From: Planctomycetaceae bacterium
GTDB taxonomy: Bacteria > Planctomycetota > UBA1135 > GCA-002686595
NCBI GenBank assembly: GCA_016125265.1
Contig: WGMC01000029.1
Location: 1-64,000, forward strand
Direction: 5' to 3'
DNA: 64,000 bases
A program made the translations under genes and the position numbers. Below are positions 46,527 through 54,640 of this stretch, piece after piece. Every line of letters starts with the position of its first letter. Positions within the stretch are counted from its first letter, which is position 1. A model generated the notes under the pieces. It had not been told where the DNA came from. It saw only the letters and a list, made by a program, of their open reading frames with translations, and did not search any database.

Positions 46527-49500
46527 TCAGGCCCGGCTGCTGCCCTGGGCGTCGACCACCTCATCCTCGGCTTCGGCCTCGGCCCGTTTGGGCTGGGGCT
46601 CGAGCACATAGGTGGGCTCCGCTTCGACTTCCGTTTCGGCCGTCTCGGGCAGCGCCGCGTCGTCGGGTTGCTTCTCCCCGCGCGCGCGGCGGGGCGCACG
46701 CGCCGCCTGTCCCGTCGGCTCCGGCAGGAAACCGTCGACCTCGTCGAGCTGCACACTCACGCGGCGCGACACACCCTTCGTCTCCATCGTGATGCCGTAG
46801 AGCATCTCGCAGGCGGCCATGGTGCCCTTGTTGTGGGTCACGACGATGAACTGCGTGTCGTCGCGGAAGCCGTCGAGCATGCCGAGGAACCGCGCCACGT
46901 TGGCGTCGTCCAAGGCCGCGTCGACTTCGTCCAACACGCAGAAGGGGCTCGGCCGGGCCTGGAACACGGCGAACAGGAGCGCAAGGGCCGTCATCGTGCG
47001 CTGGCCGCCCGAGAGGAGGCCGATCGAGAGCTTTTGGCGCCCCGGGGGCTGCGCGCTGATCTCGATGCCCGCTTCGAGCACACCCTCGCCCTCGATCAGG
47101 CTGATGTCCGCCGCACCGCCGCCGAAGAGCTGGCGGAAGATGGCGCGGAAGTTCTCGCGGATCTCCTCGAACGTCTCGACGAACAGGCGTTCCGACTCCG
47201 AGTTGATCAGCGCGAGGCTCTTCAGGAGTTCCGCACGGCTCGTGCCGAGGTCGCGGCGCTGGTGCGTCAGGAACTCGAGGCGTTCGGTCACCTGGGCCAG
47301 TTCCTCGACGGCTTCCAGGTTGACGGGGCCCAGGCGGTCCAGTTGGCGGCGCAACTCGGCCACTTCCTGGGCCAGGGAATCGAGCGCGCCGGGCTGCTCC
47401 AGCTCGGCCTCGGGTTCGTGACCCTCGAGCAGCGCCTCGCGGCCCACGGCCAGTTCCGACTCGGCGCGCCGCAGCAGTTCGTCCTTCGACAACTCGGCCC
47501 GCTGCAGGTCCAGTTCGAGCTGCGCCTCGCGGCCGAGGCCGTCCTCGAGCTTGGCCGTCAGCGCCTCGAGCGAGCGCCGCAGGGCGTCGATCGCCGCGCG
47601 CGCGTCCTTGTCGCGTGCGCGCAGGTCGGTCAGCACCTCGTCGAGGCGACCGCGTTCTTCCAGCAGGCCGACCCGGTCCGCCGCGAGGCGCTCGGCCTCC
47701 TGGGCCCCCACTTCGGCGCTGCCCGCGGCCTCTCCGGCGGCCATGCGCGAGCGTTCGATCTCGGCGGCGAGTTCGCGGCAACCGCGTTCGAGCACGGCGA
47801 TGCGCTGCACCAAACCCTGGTGGCGTTCGACGAGGCGCGTCAGGTCGATGCGCGCGCGCTGTTCTTCGCGCTGCGCCTGTTCGCGCTCCTGTTCGAGCGC
47901 CTGGCGCTTCGACTCGGCCTCGAGCAGCACGGCATTCTCGCGTTCGAAGTTCTGCGCGGCCTCGACGCGGCGGGCCGAAGCGGACTGTAGCTCGCGTTCG
48001 CAGCGCTCGAGTTCGACACCGACGCGGCTCGCTTCGACTTGGGCCTCGGACAACCCGCGTTCGGCCTCGGTCAGGCGGACACGCGCGCTCTGGCGGCGGC
48101 CGTGGGCCTCGCCCACCTCAGCGCGGCGGCGGTCCAGGAGGGCGCCTGCCTCGCGCAGCGAACGGGCCGATTCTTCGCGCTGCCCCGCGAGGGCCAGTTG
48201 GCCTTCGACGTGTTGGGCCAGCTCGCGCTCGACACGCTCGCGTTGTTCTTCCAGCTCGGCGGCTTCCGCGCGGCGCCCGACGGCGCCGTGGGTCACCTCG
48301 CGCCAACCGGCCACCAGACCGCCCGCATCGACGAGGTCGCCTTCCGGCGTCACGAAGCGCCAATCCGGGTGCGCGGGCGCGAACGCGAGCGCCTCGGACA
48401 GCGTCTCGACGAGGAGGCAGTCCGCGAGCATCCACGACACGAGCGGCGCGAACCCCGCGTCGACTTCCACGCAGGCGACGAGCCGCTGAACGCGGCTCTC
48501 GAGTTCCGGGGGCAACTCCGGGCGCGCGGTCGGCGCCGCGCCCCACAGGGTCGGCAACGCGAAACGCGCCTGTCCGCGGCGGCCATCGCGCAACCAAGCG
48601 GCCAGTTCGCCGGCCCGTTCGGGTTCGGCGAGCACCAGTGCCTGCGCCGCATCGCCAAGGGCCACGTCGAGCGCCCGCGCGAGCCGCGCCGGCACGTGCA
48701 AGTGGTCCGCGAACAGCCCGTTCAAGGCCGAGTTCCAGTCGGCGCCGCCGTCGAGCAGCGCGCGCGCGCCCAGCTCCAAACTGGCTCGTTCGCTCTCGAA
48801 GTCGAGCAAACCGTCGATGCGCGCCACCAGGCGCGCGCGTTCGAGCTCGCTGGTCTTGCGCGCTTCCGCGGCGGCGATGGCGCGCTCGCCGAGACCTTCG
48901 AGTTCCCGTTCGATCGCGCTGCGCGCCTCCGCGGCCCGATCGCGGGCGACCTCCGCCTCCTTGTGGGCCACTTCCGCCGCGTCGACTTCGACCTTCGCGG
49001 CGTCGACACGCGCGCGGCGCTCGGCGACGAACGAATCGGCCCGCCCGGCGCGCTCCTTCAGGGGCGCCATGGCGTTGTCGAGGTGGCGCGTCATGTGCTC
49101 CGCCTCGGACCTCTTGTGTTGCCAGTCGAGCACGATCCTCGACTGCGCCTCGCTGACCTCGCGCGCTTCCCGGCGGGCCCGTTCCAGCGTGCGGGTGTGG
49201 GTCGCCAGCTCCTCGACCTGGGCCTCGGCGGCCTCGCGCTCGGCGGCGGCGGAGGTCACTTCCGAGGCTGCCGTTTGGAGCTCGGCTTCGCGCTCGGCGC
49301 GGCGTTGTTCCAGTTCCTGGGCGCGGCGCGATTCGCTGCCGGCCGCCGCGCGCCAACCCTCGACCCTCTGGGCCAACTGGTTCCTGCGTTCGTCGACCGC
49401 GCGCAGCTCGCCGGCCACATGGCTGGCCTGCGCGCCGGTGCGCTCCAACTCTGCGCCGAGGGCCGCCTGTTCTTCCGCGCCGAGGCGCGCGTCGGCTTCC

Positions 49501-50294
49501 CCCTGTTCGCGCGCCGCCCGCAACTCGCGCAGTTCGAGCAGCAGTTGCTCGCGCGCCGCCTCGACCTCCGCGATCCTAGCCTCGAGGGCCACGAGTTGGT
49601 GTCGGCCGTGGCGCAATGCACCGCGTTGCCACGCCGCCTGGGTCTCGACGTACCGCTCGGCCTTGCCGGCTTGGATCTTCAGCGAGCGGGAGCGGGACTC
49701 GAGCTCGCGGATCACGTCCTCGAGCCGCTCCACGTCCTGGTCCGCGCGGGCCAGGCGGTTCTCGGTCTCCTTGCGGCGTTGGCGGAAACGGCTGACACCC
49801 GCGGCCTCCTCGAAGATGGCGCGGCGGTCCTTCGGGTTCGCGGAGAGCACCGCGTCGATGCGGCCCTGCTCGAGGACCGAGTAGCCGCGGCTGCCGAGGC
49901 CCGTGTCGAACAGCAGGTCCTTGACGTCCTTGAGGCGCACCCGCGCGCCGTCGATCTCGTACTCGCCGTCGCCGGAGCGGAACACACGGCGCGTCACCGC
50001 GACCTCGGCCCCGTGGGTCGGGATCGCCTGTGCAGAGTTGTCGAGGACCAAGGTCACCTCGGCCACACCCAGCGCCGGGCGCGACGACGAACCCTTGAAG
50101 ATGACGTCGCTCATCTCCCCGCCGCGCATGGAGGTGGGACGCGTTTCGCCGAGCACCCAGCGCACGGCGTCGACCACGTTGCTCTTGCCGCAGCCGTTGG
50201 GGCCGACGATGCCCGTGACTTCCCGGGGGAACTCGAGCACCGTGCGGTCGGCGAACGACTTGAAGCCGAAGAGTTCGAGGCGTTTGAGACGCAT
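46527..50294 (-). CDS. smc: Chromosome segregation ATPase SMC
   Basis: The 1255-aa protein is a full SMC. The N-terminal head has Walker A GPNGCGKSN (31-39) after MRLKRLELFGFKSFADRT. Two long coiled coils flank a hinge at roughly 500-620 (SALNGLFADHLHVPARLARA through VTPEGDLVDAGGLVAGW). The C-terminal head has signature LSIGLLSGGQRTMTALALLF and Walker B FCVLDEVDAALDD. The signature reads SGGQR where bacterial SMC usually has SGGEK. A charged Ala/Glu-rich tail of about 65 residues follows the head. SMC with ScpAB compacts and segregates the origin region; scpA and scpB are not in this window. The ATG at 50294 starts exactly at the fold; the open frame to 50780 overlaps the next gene and is spurious. 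Confidence 0.95.
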   Translation of the reverse strand: MRLKRLELFGFKSFADRTVLEFPREVTGIVGPNGCGKSNVVDAVRWVLGETRPTSMRGGEMSDVIFKGSSSRPALGVAEVTLVLDNSAQAIPTHGAEVAVTRRVFRSGDGEYEIDGARVRLKDVKDLLFDTGLGSRGYSVLEQGRIDAVLSANPKDRRAIFEEAAGVSRFRQRRKETENRLARADQDVERLEDVIRELESRSRSLKIQAGKAERYVETQAAWQRGALRHGRHQLVALEARIAEVEAAREQLLLELRELRAAREQGEADARLGAEEQAALGAELERTGAQASHVAGELRAVDERRNQLAQRVEGWRAAAGSESRRAQELEQRRAEREAELQTAASEVTSAAAEREAAEAQVEELATHTRTLERARREAREVSEAQSRIVLDWQHKRSEAEHMTRHLDNAMAPLKERAGRADSFVAERRARVDAAKVEVDAAEVAHKEAEVARDRAAEARSAIERELEGLGERAIAAAEARKTSELERARLVARIDGLLDFESERASLELGARALLDGGADWNSALNGLFADHLHVPARLARALDVALGDAAQALVLAEPERAGELAAWLRDGRRGQARFALPTLWGAAPTARPELPPELESRVQRLVACVEVDAGFAPLVSWMLADCLLVETLSEALAFAPAHPDWRFVTPEGDLVDAGGLVAGWREVTHGAVGRRAEAAELEEQRERVERELAQHVEGQLALAGQREESARSLREAGALLDRRRAEVGEAHGRRQSARVRLTEAERGLSEAQVEASRVGVELERCERELQSASARRVEAAQNFERENAVLLEAESKRQALEQEREQAQREEQRARIDLTRLVERHQGLVQRIAVLERGCRELAAEIERSRMAAGEAAGSAEVGAQEAERLAADRVGLLEERGRLDEVLTDLRARDKDARAAIDALRRSLEALTAKLEDGLGREAQLELDLQRAELSKDELLRRAESELAVGREALLEGHEPEAELEQPGALDSLAQEVAELRRQLDRLGPVNLEAVEELAQVTERLEFLTHQRRDLGTSRAELLKSLALINSESERLFVETFEEIRENFRAIFRQLFGGGAADISLIEGEGVLEAGIEISAQPPGRQKLSIGLLSGGQRTMTALALLFAVFQARPSPFCVLDEVDAALDDANVARFLGMLDGFRDDTQFIVVTHNKGTMAACEMLYGITMETKGVSRRVSVQLDEVDGFLPEPTGQAARAPRRARGEKQPDDAALPETAETEVEAEPTYVLEPQPKRAEAEAEDEVVDAQGSSRA

Positions 50295-50370
50295 GCGGCC
50301 GTGGGGCTGAGGCTGGGGTGGGACGGTGGGTAAGGCCGTGGGTGGCGCGGCGCAACAGTCGCGTCGGCGC

Positions 50371-52620
50371 TCAGGGCTGTTCGTTCTCGGAGCGACCGCT
50401 CTGTCCGCGGCGGCGCGGGGCGGGCGCGAGGGCGGGGATGAGCACGCCGCCGTTCCCGGCGCCGCGTTCGACACTGCGTTCGCCAACGTGGCCGTCGCCG
50501 TCGAGCGGCAACCAGGCCTCGCCCTTGCGACCGGACTGGGCGCGGCACTCGGCGAAGCGGGCGAGCGCCTCGGACGCGTCGCTGGGGCGCGCCGTCGACG
50601 CTTCCATCGCAGGGTACAGGGCTCCCGTGGGCACCGTGCGCGCGAGTTCGGCCTCGGGTTCACCGGCGCGCCAACCTCCCAGGGGCGAGAGCAGGAAGCC
50701 GCTGGAGTAGCTTCCCGTGGGGCCCCCATCGGCGCCGCCGAAGAGCACACCCTGGTTCGTGCCGCCCGCGCCGGGCGCACCCGCGTCGAGCCACGCCAGG
50801 CGGCGACCGGCGCGCTCGCCGAAAAACGGCGAAAGGCGCACGGGAGGCGCTCCGGGCGCCGGGAAACGCCGCGCCGCCTCCCCCATCAAACCGAGGAGAC
50901 GCGCGCCGAGCGCCGGATCCGCCTCGCCCTCGCCGAAAAGGCGCAGGGCCTCGCGCAGGCCCACCGGCACGATCGCGTAGGAGAGGCGCGCGCGCAGCGG
51001 CCCGGGGCGCGCGGCCGCGGTGGCCTCCTGGAACGCGGCCAGGGAGCGGCAGGCCTCGAGGGCACAGGAGATCAGGCCGGACAGCTCTTCGAGCACCCGC
51101 TCTTCGCGCCAGGGGCCGGCGCGGCGCACCAGCCGGGGCAGGTTGAGCGCCACCGCGCCGCCCAGGGCGACGAGGCCGCGTTCGCCCGCGCGGCGCTCAC
51201 AGCCCTGCGCCGCGAAGGCGCCGTCGCCGCTGCTCCACGTGAGGACGAGCCGCCCCTGGCGCGCGAGCGCGGCCAGTGCCGCCGGGGCGTCGCCCGCGTC
51301 CTGCGAGGCGAGTTGCGCGTATTCCTCCTCGTCGAGGAAAAGACGCGACGCGAAGGGACCCAGGTCCTCCCGCGCCAGTTCCTCGAGCAGCCGCGCGCGC
51401 GCCGCGCCGTGGCGCGCGCCGGGGCTCACCAGATCGATGCGTTTGCCGCTGGCCGCGCCCAGGCCGGCCAAACCGGACAGCCAACCCGCGAGCCCGAGGG
51501 GCGAGCGCGGCCGCGTCGCCCGCGCCAACTCGCCGAGCATCGCGCCGGTGTCCTCGAGCACCAGGCCGCGCGAAACCGCGCCCAGGATGCCGCCCAGGCC
51601 CTCGAGCAGGGCAAACGCGCCGCCCTCGGCGGAGAGCCCACCCATCGCCAACTCGGCGGGCACACCCAGCGTCAAGTAGAGATGGGGACTGGAGAGGTCC
51701 TCGACCGACAGCTCGCCCTCCATGTGCAACTGCGCGCTGCGTTCGTCGAGCACCTCGTCGAGGGCAAAACGCCGCAGGATCTCGCCGCCGATCGCACCCT
51801 CGAGGGCCCGCGGTTTGTCCTCGCGCGCGGCATTGCTGAACGGGCCCTTCGCGAGGGCGCCGGTGCGCCGTCCCCAGCGCTCGAACACGTCCGCGCCTTC
51901 GCCCGCGAGGGCCCGGCGCAGGTCGTGGCGCGCCAGCGTCAAGGGCCCGTGGCGCGCGAGCGCTTCGGACTGGCCCAGGTCGACCAACTCGTTGTCGACG
52001 AGCGCGCGAATCAATCCCGTCGAAAGCGTGTGCAGCCCCGACGCGAACACACGGGCCTCGACGCGGTTCGCGACCTCCTCGGCCAAGTTGCGCGGCAGTT
52101 CCAACTCCTCGATCAACGCCGCGGCGATGCGGGCCTTCGACCACGGCGCCGTGCGCTGGGCCTCGCGCACACGCAGCCCGCCGGGGGGCAGGTCCGCGGA
52201 CGGGGGCGAGGAGCGCACGCGCAGCGCCTCGCGGGCGCGCGCGCGGCGGTCGCGGTAGAGGATGTAGGCCTTCGCGAGTTTCGCGCGGCCGAGTTCCACG
52301 AGGGCCTCCTCGACCAGGTCCTGCACGGCTTCGATGTGCGGCGCGTCGTCGGCGCCCTCGTCGAGGGCGCGCCGGCGCAGGGAAAGCTCCACGACCGTCG
52401 CGACGTCGTCCGCGAAGGCCGGGTCGTATTCGCCGAGCGCCCCCTGGGCCCGCGCGACCGCCTGCGCGATGCGCGCCCGGTCGTAGGGCACCGCGCGGCC
52501 GTCGCGTTTGGTCAGGAAACGCGGTTTGGGGCCGAGCGCCAGGCCGCCGCGGCGCGGGCCGCCGCCCTGCCCTTCGGGAGCCGCGGCGGGGCTCGTCTGG
52601 CCGGTTTCGTGCGCGCTCAC
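50371..52620 (-). CDS. Double-ATP-cone protein resembling a degenerate anaerobic ribonucleotide reductase
   Basis: The 749-aa protein starts with an ATP-cone (FLTKRDGRAVPYDRARIAQA to LGRAKLAKAYILYRDRRARA, about 35-128) and has a second cone-like segment (WSKARIAAALIEELELPRNL to LIRALVDNELVDLG, about 158-215). Then ALDEVLDERSAQLHMEGELS and VEDLSSPHLY recall the start of the class III reductase (NrdD) barrel. After that the similarity fades: no C-terminal glycyl-radical motif (RVCGY-like) and no obvious thiyl-radical Cys pair; the few Cys are scattered. It is therefore unlikely to reduce ribonucleotides. The GTG start at 52620 follows nrdR by 7 bp with GAGGAG inside the nrdR end. The operon suggests a nucleotide-sensing role. 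Confidence 0.6.
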   Translation of the reverse strand: MSAHETGQTSPAAAPEGQGGGPRRGGLALGPKPRFLTKRDGRAVPYDRARIAQAVARAQGALGEYDPAFADDVATVVELSLRRRALDEGADDAPHIEAVQDLVEEALVELGRAKLAKAYILYRDRRARAREALRVRSSPPSADLPPGGLRVREAQRTAPWSKARIAAALIEELELPRNLAEEVANRVEARVFASGLHTLSTGLIRALVDNELVDLGQSEALARHGPLTLARHDLRRALAGEGADVFERWGRRTGALAKGPFSNAAREDKPRALEGAIGGEILRRFALDEVLDERSAQLHMEGELSVEDLSSPHLYLTLGVPAELAMGGLSAEGGAFALLEGLGGILGAVSRGLVLEDTGAMLGELARATRPRSPLGLAGWLSGLAGLGAASGKRIDLVSPGARHGAARARLLEELAREDLGPFASRLFLDEEEYAQLASQDAGDAPAALAALARQGRLVLTWSSGDGAFAAQGCERRAGERGLVALGGAVALNLPRLVRRAGPWREERVLEELSGLISCALEACRSLAAFQEATAAARPGPLRARLSYAIVPVGLREALRLFGEGEADPALGARLLGLMGEAARRFPAPGAPPVRLSPFFGERAGRRLAWLDAGAPGAGGTNQGVLFGGADGGPTGSYSSGFLLSPLGGWRAGEPEAELARTVPTGALYPAMEASTARPSDASEALARFAECRAQSGRKGEAWLPLDGDGHVGERSVERGAGNGGVLIPALAPAPRRRGQSGRSENEQP

Positions 52621-52627
52621 GTCGGGA

Positions 52628-53143
52628 TCACTCCTCGAAGCCGTCCGAAATGCCGGGGCGGAGCGGCGCCCGCTGGGGTGCCTCGGCGACGGCGCTGCCC
52701 AGCATGGGGCGCACTTCGTCGAGGAACTGGGACACGTCGCGGAACTCGCGGTACACGCTGGCGAAGCGCACGTACGCGACCCGGTTCAGGGCGCGCAGTT
52801 CCTCCATCACCAGGTTGCCGATCACCGCGCTGGGCACTTCGCGGTCGAACTCCTCCTGGCAGCGCTGTTCGATGCGTTGGGTGGCGGCCTCGAGGGCAGC
52901 GACGGGCACGTCCAACTTTTCACAGGCCCGGAACATGCCGCTGAGGATGCGCTCGCGGTCGAACGCCACTCGCTCGCCGTCCTTCTTGACGACCCGCAGA
53001 GGGGTCTCCTCGGAGCGTTCGTAGGTGGTGAACCGAAGCCCGCAGCCCACACATTCGCGCCGGCGTCGCACGACGCGGCCGTCGTTCGACTCGCGGCTAT
53101 CGACCACACGGTCGTCGTTCGCTCCACATCGCGGGCACTTCAT
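52628..53143 (-). CDS. nrdR: Transcriptional repressor NrdR
   Basis: NrdR represses ribonucleotide reductase genes when (d)ATP fills its ATP-cone. The 171-aa protein has the zinc ribbon MKCPRCG with Cys3, Cys6, Cys31 and Cys34 (ECVGCGLRFTTYER), then an ATP-cone (RVVKKDGERVAFDRERILSG to ALNRVAYVRFASVYREF, about 49-139) and a short tail. Length and all four Cys match the family (about 150-170). The ATG at 53143 is chosen because MKCP is the universal start; an upstream in-frame start at 53167 adds eight residues. It is the first gene of a pair with the NrdD-like protein, and a palindrome resembling an NrdR box lies 63-80 bp upstream. Confidence 0.95.
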   Translation of the reverse strand: MKCPRCGANDDRVVDSRESNDGRVVRRRRECVGCGLRFTTYERSEETPLRVVKKDGERVAFDRERILSGMFRACEKLDVPVAALEAATQRIEQRCQEEFDREVPSAVIGNLVMEELRALNRVAYVRFASVYREFRDVSQFLDEVRPMLGSAVAEAPQRAPLRPGISDGFEE

Positions 53144-53205
53144 GGCGGGGAGGGCGCAGCAGACCACGCGACATCTCGTGCGTCAAGGTCGCAAAAGCCC
53201 ACCAC

Positions 53206-53223
53206 ACCACAACCTGTTGTGGT
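53206..53223. promoter_or_regulatory. Candidate NrdR box upstream of nrdR
   Basis: ACCACAAC-CT-GTTGTGGT is a perfect inverted repeat with a 2-bp spacer. Its inner 16 bases agree by hand with 11 of 16 positions of the published NrdR-box consensus (acaCwAtATaTwGtgt), including 5 of the 6 strongest. A 2-base loop is too tight for a terminator hairpin of mnmE, so an operator is preferred. The usual partner box about 31 bp away was not found. Confidence 0.45.
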
Positions 53224-53244
53224 AGCGCTGCCGGGGGCGCCCGG

Positions 53245-54618
53245 TCATTTCCCCAGGCAGAAGCGCGCGAAGATGCGGTCGAGAACGTCCTCGGCCGTGT
53301 GGGAGCCCCCCAGGGCTTCCAGAGCCCTCCCGGCGGCCACCAGGTGGCTCGCGAAGAGGTCCAGGGGCCCCTCGGCATCGAGCACCCGCTCGGCCGCCTC
53401 CAGCTCTCCCCCCGCGTCGTCCAGGGCCATGCGGTGGCGCCCGGCGGTCTCGCGCGAAACGCCGCCCACCTCGGGGAGCGCGCCGACGCGCGCCCTGGTC
53501 GCGCGGGAGAGCTCGTCGAGGCCGAGGCCCCGCAGTGCCGAGACCCGGGCGACGGGCGGGTGCCCCAACGCGCCGAGGAGCTCCGCGGGGGGCTCCGGTC
53601 GCGCCCCGGGCACGTCGATTTGGCTCCATACCAGAATCCGCGCGGCCCCCGGCGGCAGTTCGCGGAGGTAGGGCGGCCGCGCGGCGCGCGGATCCGCCGC
53701 GCTCGCCACCCAAAGGATCAGGTCGGCCCCGGCCAGGCTGGCGCGGGCGCGGTCCTGCGCGAGGGCGTCGAGGCCCTCGGCCGCGTCGTCGAGGCCGGGC
53801 AGGTCCCACAGTTCGATCGCGAGGCCGTCCGCGCGCCAGGTGCCTTCGAGCCGGTCGCGTGTGGTGCCCGCGCGCGGCGAAACCAGCGCCGCGGCGCCGG
53901 TCAGCGCGTTGAAGAGCGAACTCTTGCCGCCGTTGGGCGCACCGGCGAGCACCGCGCAAACGCGTCCGGAGGCCGGCGCGCCGGCGGCGACTTGGGCGCG
54001 CACCGCCTCCAACTGCGCGCGCGCGCGCAACAGCCCCGCGCGGAGTTCGTCGCGCGGCACCGCGCCCGTGTCGTATTCGTCGAAGTCGAGGCTCGCCTCC
54101 GCGAGCGCCGAGAGCCCGAGCAGTTCCTCCACGAGGTCCGCGACGCGCCGGCCGAGATCGCCCTCGAGCAGACGCAGCGCCGCGCGCCGCTGGCCCTCGT
54201 TCTTGGCCCCCACCAGGTCCGCGACACCCTCGGCCTGGGTCAGGTCCATGCGCCCGTTCAGGAACGCGCGGCGCGTGAACTCACCAGGTTCCGCGGGCCG
54301 CGCGCCGAGCTGCACCACACGCTCCAGCGCGAGAGCACACAGCGCCTCGGCCCCGGGCAGGTGCAGTTCGAGCACGTCCTCGCCCGTGTACGAGCGCGGC
54401 CCTGGCATCCAGAGGCCGAGTGCCGGCCAGGTACCGCGCCCGGTCGCCGGATCGAAACGTGTCGTCAGGAGCCCGCGCGCGGCCGGAAGCGGATCGCGAA
54501 GGCAGCCCCGCGCCAACTCGAGGACACGCGGCCCGCTGATCCGCAGCACCGCGCGCGCGGCGCCGCCCGGCGGGCTGGCAAACGCGGCGATGGTGTCGAG
54601 CGGCGACGGCCGTGCCAT
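53245..54618 (-). CDS. mnmE: tRNA modification GTPase MnmE (diverged G motifs)
   Basis: MnmE with MnmG makes 5-carboxymethylaminomethyluridine at the wobble position of certain tRNAs. The 457-aa protein has the N-terminal formyl-THF-binding domain (DTIAAFASPPGGAARAVLRI, GPRSYTGEDVLELHLPGA, PGEFTRRAFLNGRMDLTQAE) and helical domain. The inserted G domain keeps P-loop GAPNGGKSS and G2 GTTRD, but G3 is DLPG rather than DTAG and G4 is SQID rather than NKxD. The C-terminus is FCLGK, carrying the essential Cys. Start is ATG at 54618, 22 bp after yidC. The weakened G3/G4 may alter GTP affinity. No mnmG is in the window. Confidence 0.93.
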   Translation of the reverse strand: MARPSPLDTIAAFASPPGGAARAVLRISGPRVLELARGCLRDPLPAARGLLTTRFDPATGRGTWPALGLWMPGPRSYTGEDVLELHLPGAEALCALALERVVQLGARPAEPGEFTRRAFLNGRMDLTQAEGVADLVGAKNEGQRRAALRLLEGDLGRRVADLVEELLGLSALAEASLDFDEYDTGAVPRDELRAGLLRARAQLEAVRAQVAAGAPASGRVCAVLAGAPNGGKSSLFNALTGAAALVSPRAGTTRDRLEGTWRADGLAIELWDLPGLDDAAEGLDALAQDRARASLAGADLILWVASAADPRAARPPYLRELPPGAARILVWSQIDVPGARPEPPAELLGALGHPPVARVSALRGLGLDELSRATRARVGALPEVGGVSRETAGRHRMALDDAGGELEAAERVLDAEGPLDLFASHLVAAGRALEALGGSHTAEDVLDRIFARFCLGK

Positions 54619-54640
54619 CGATGTGGACCCGGGGCTTCGC

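Noticed and set aside
47615..49156. Arg/Pro-rich frame of 513 codons opposite smc
   Set aside because: It is a shadow of the SMC coiled-coil region; the composition is typical of an out-of-frame reading of GC-rich codons.
50295..50780. N-terminal extension of smc
   Set aside because: It would overlap the NrdD-like gene, and SMC proteins begin at the MRLKRLELFGFKSF segment at 50294.
50371..52620. Functional anaerobic ribonucleotide reductase (nrdD)
   Set aside because: No C-terminal glycyl-radical motif or conserved Cys arrangement was seen, and no activating enzyme gene is adjacent.
53206..53223. Palindrome as intrinsic terminator of mnmE
   Set aside because: The 2-base centre cannot form a normal hairpin loop and no T-tract directly follows; an operator is more likely.
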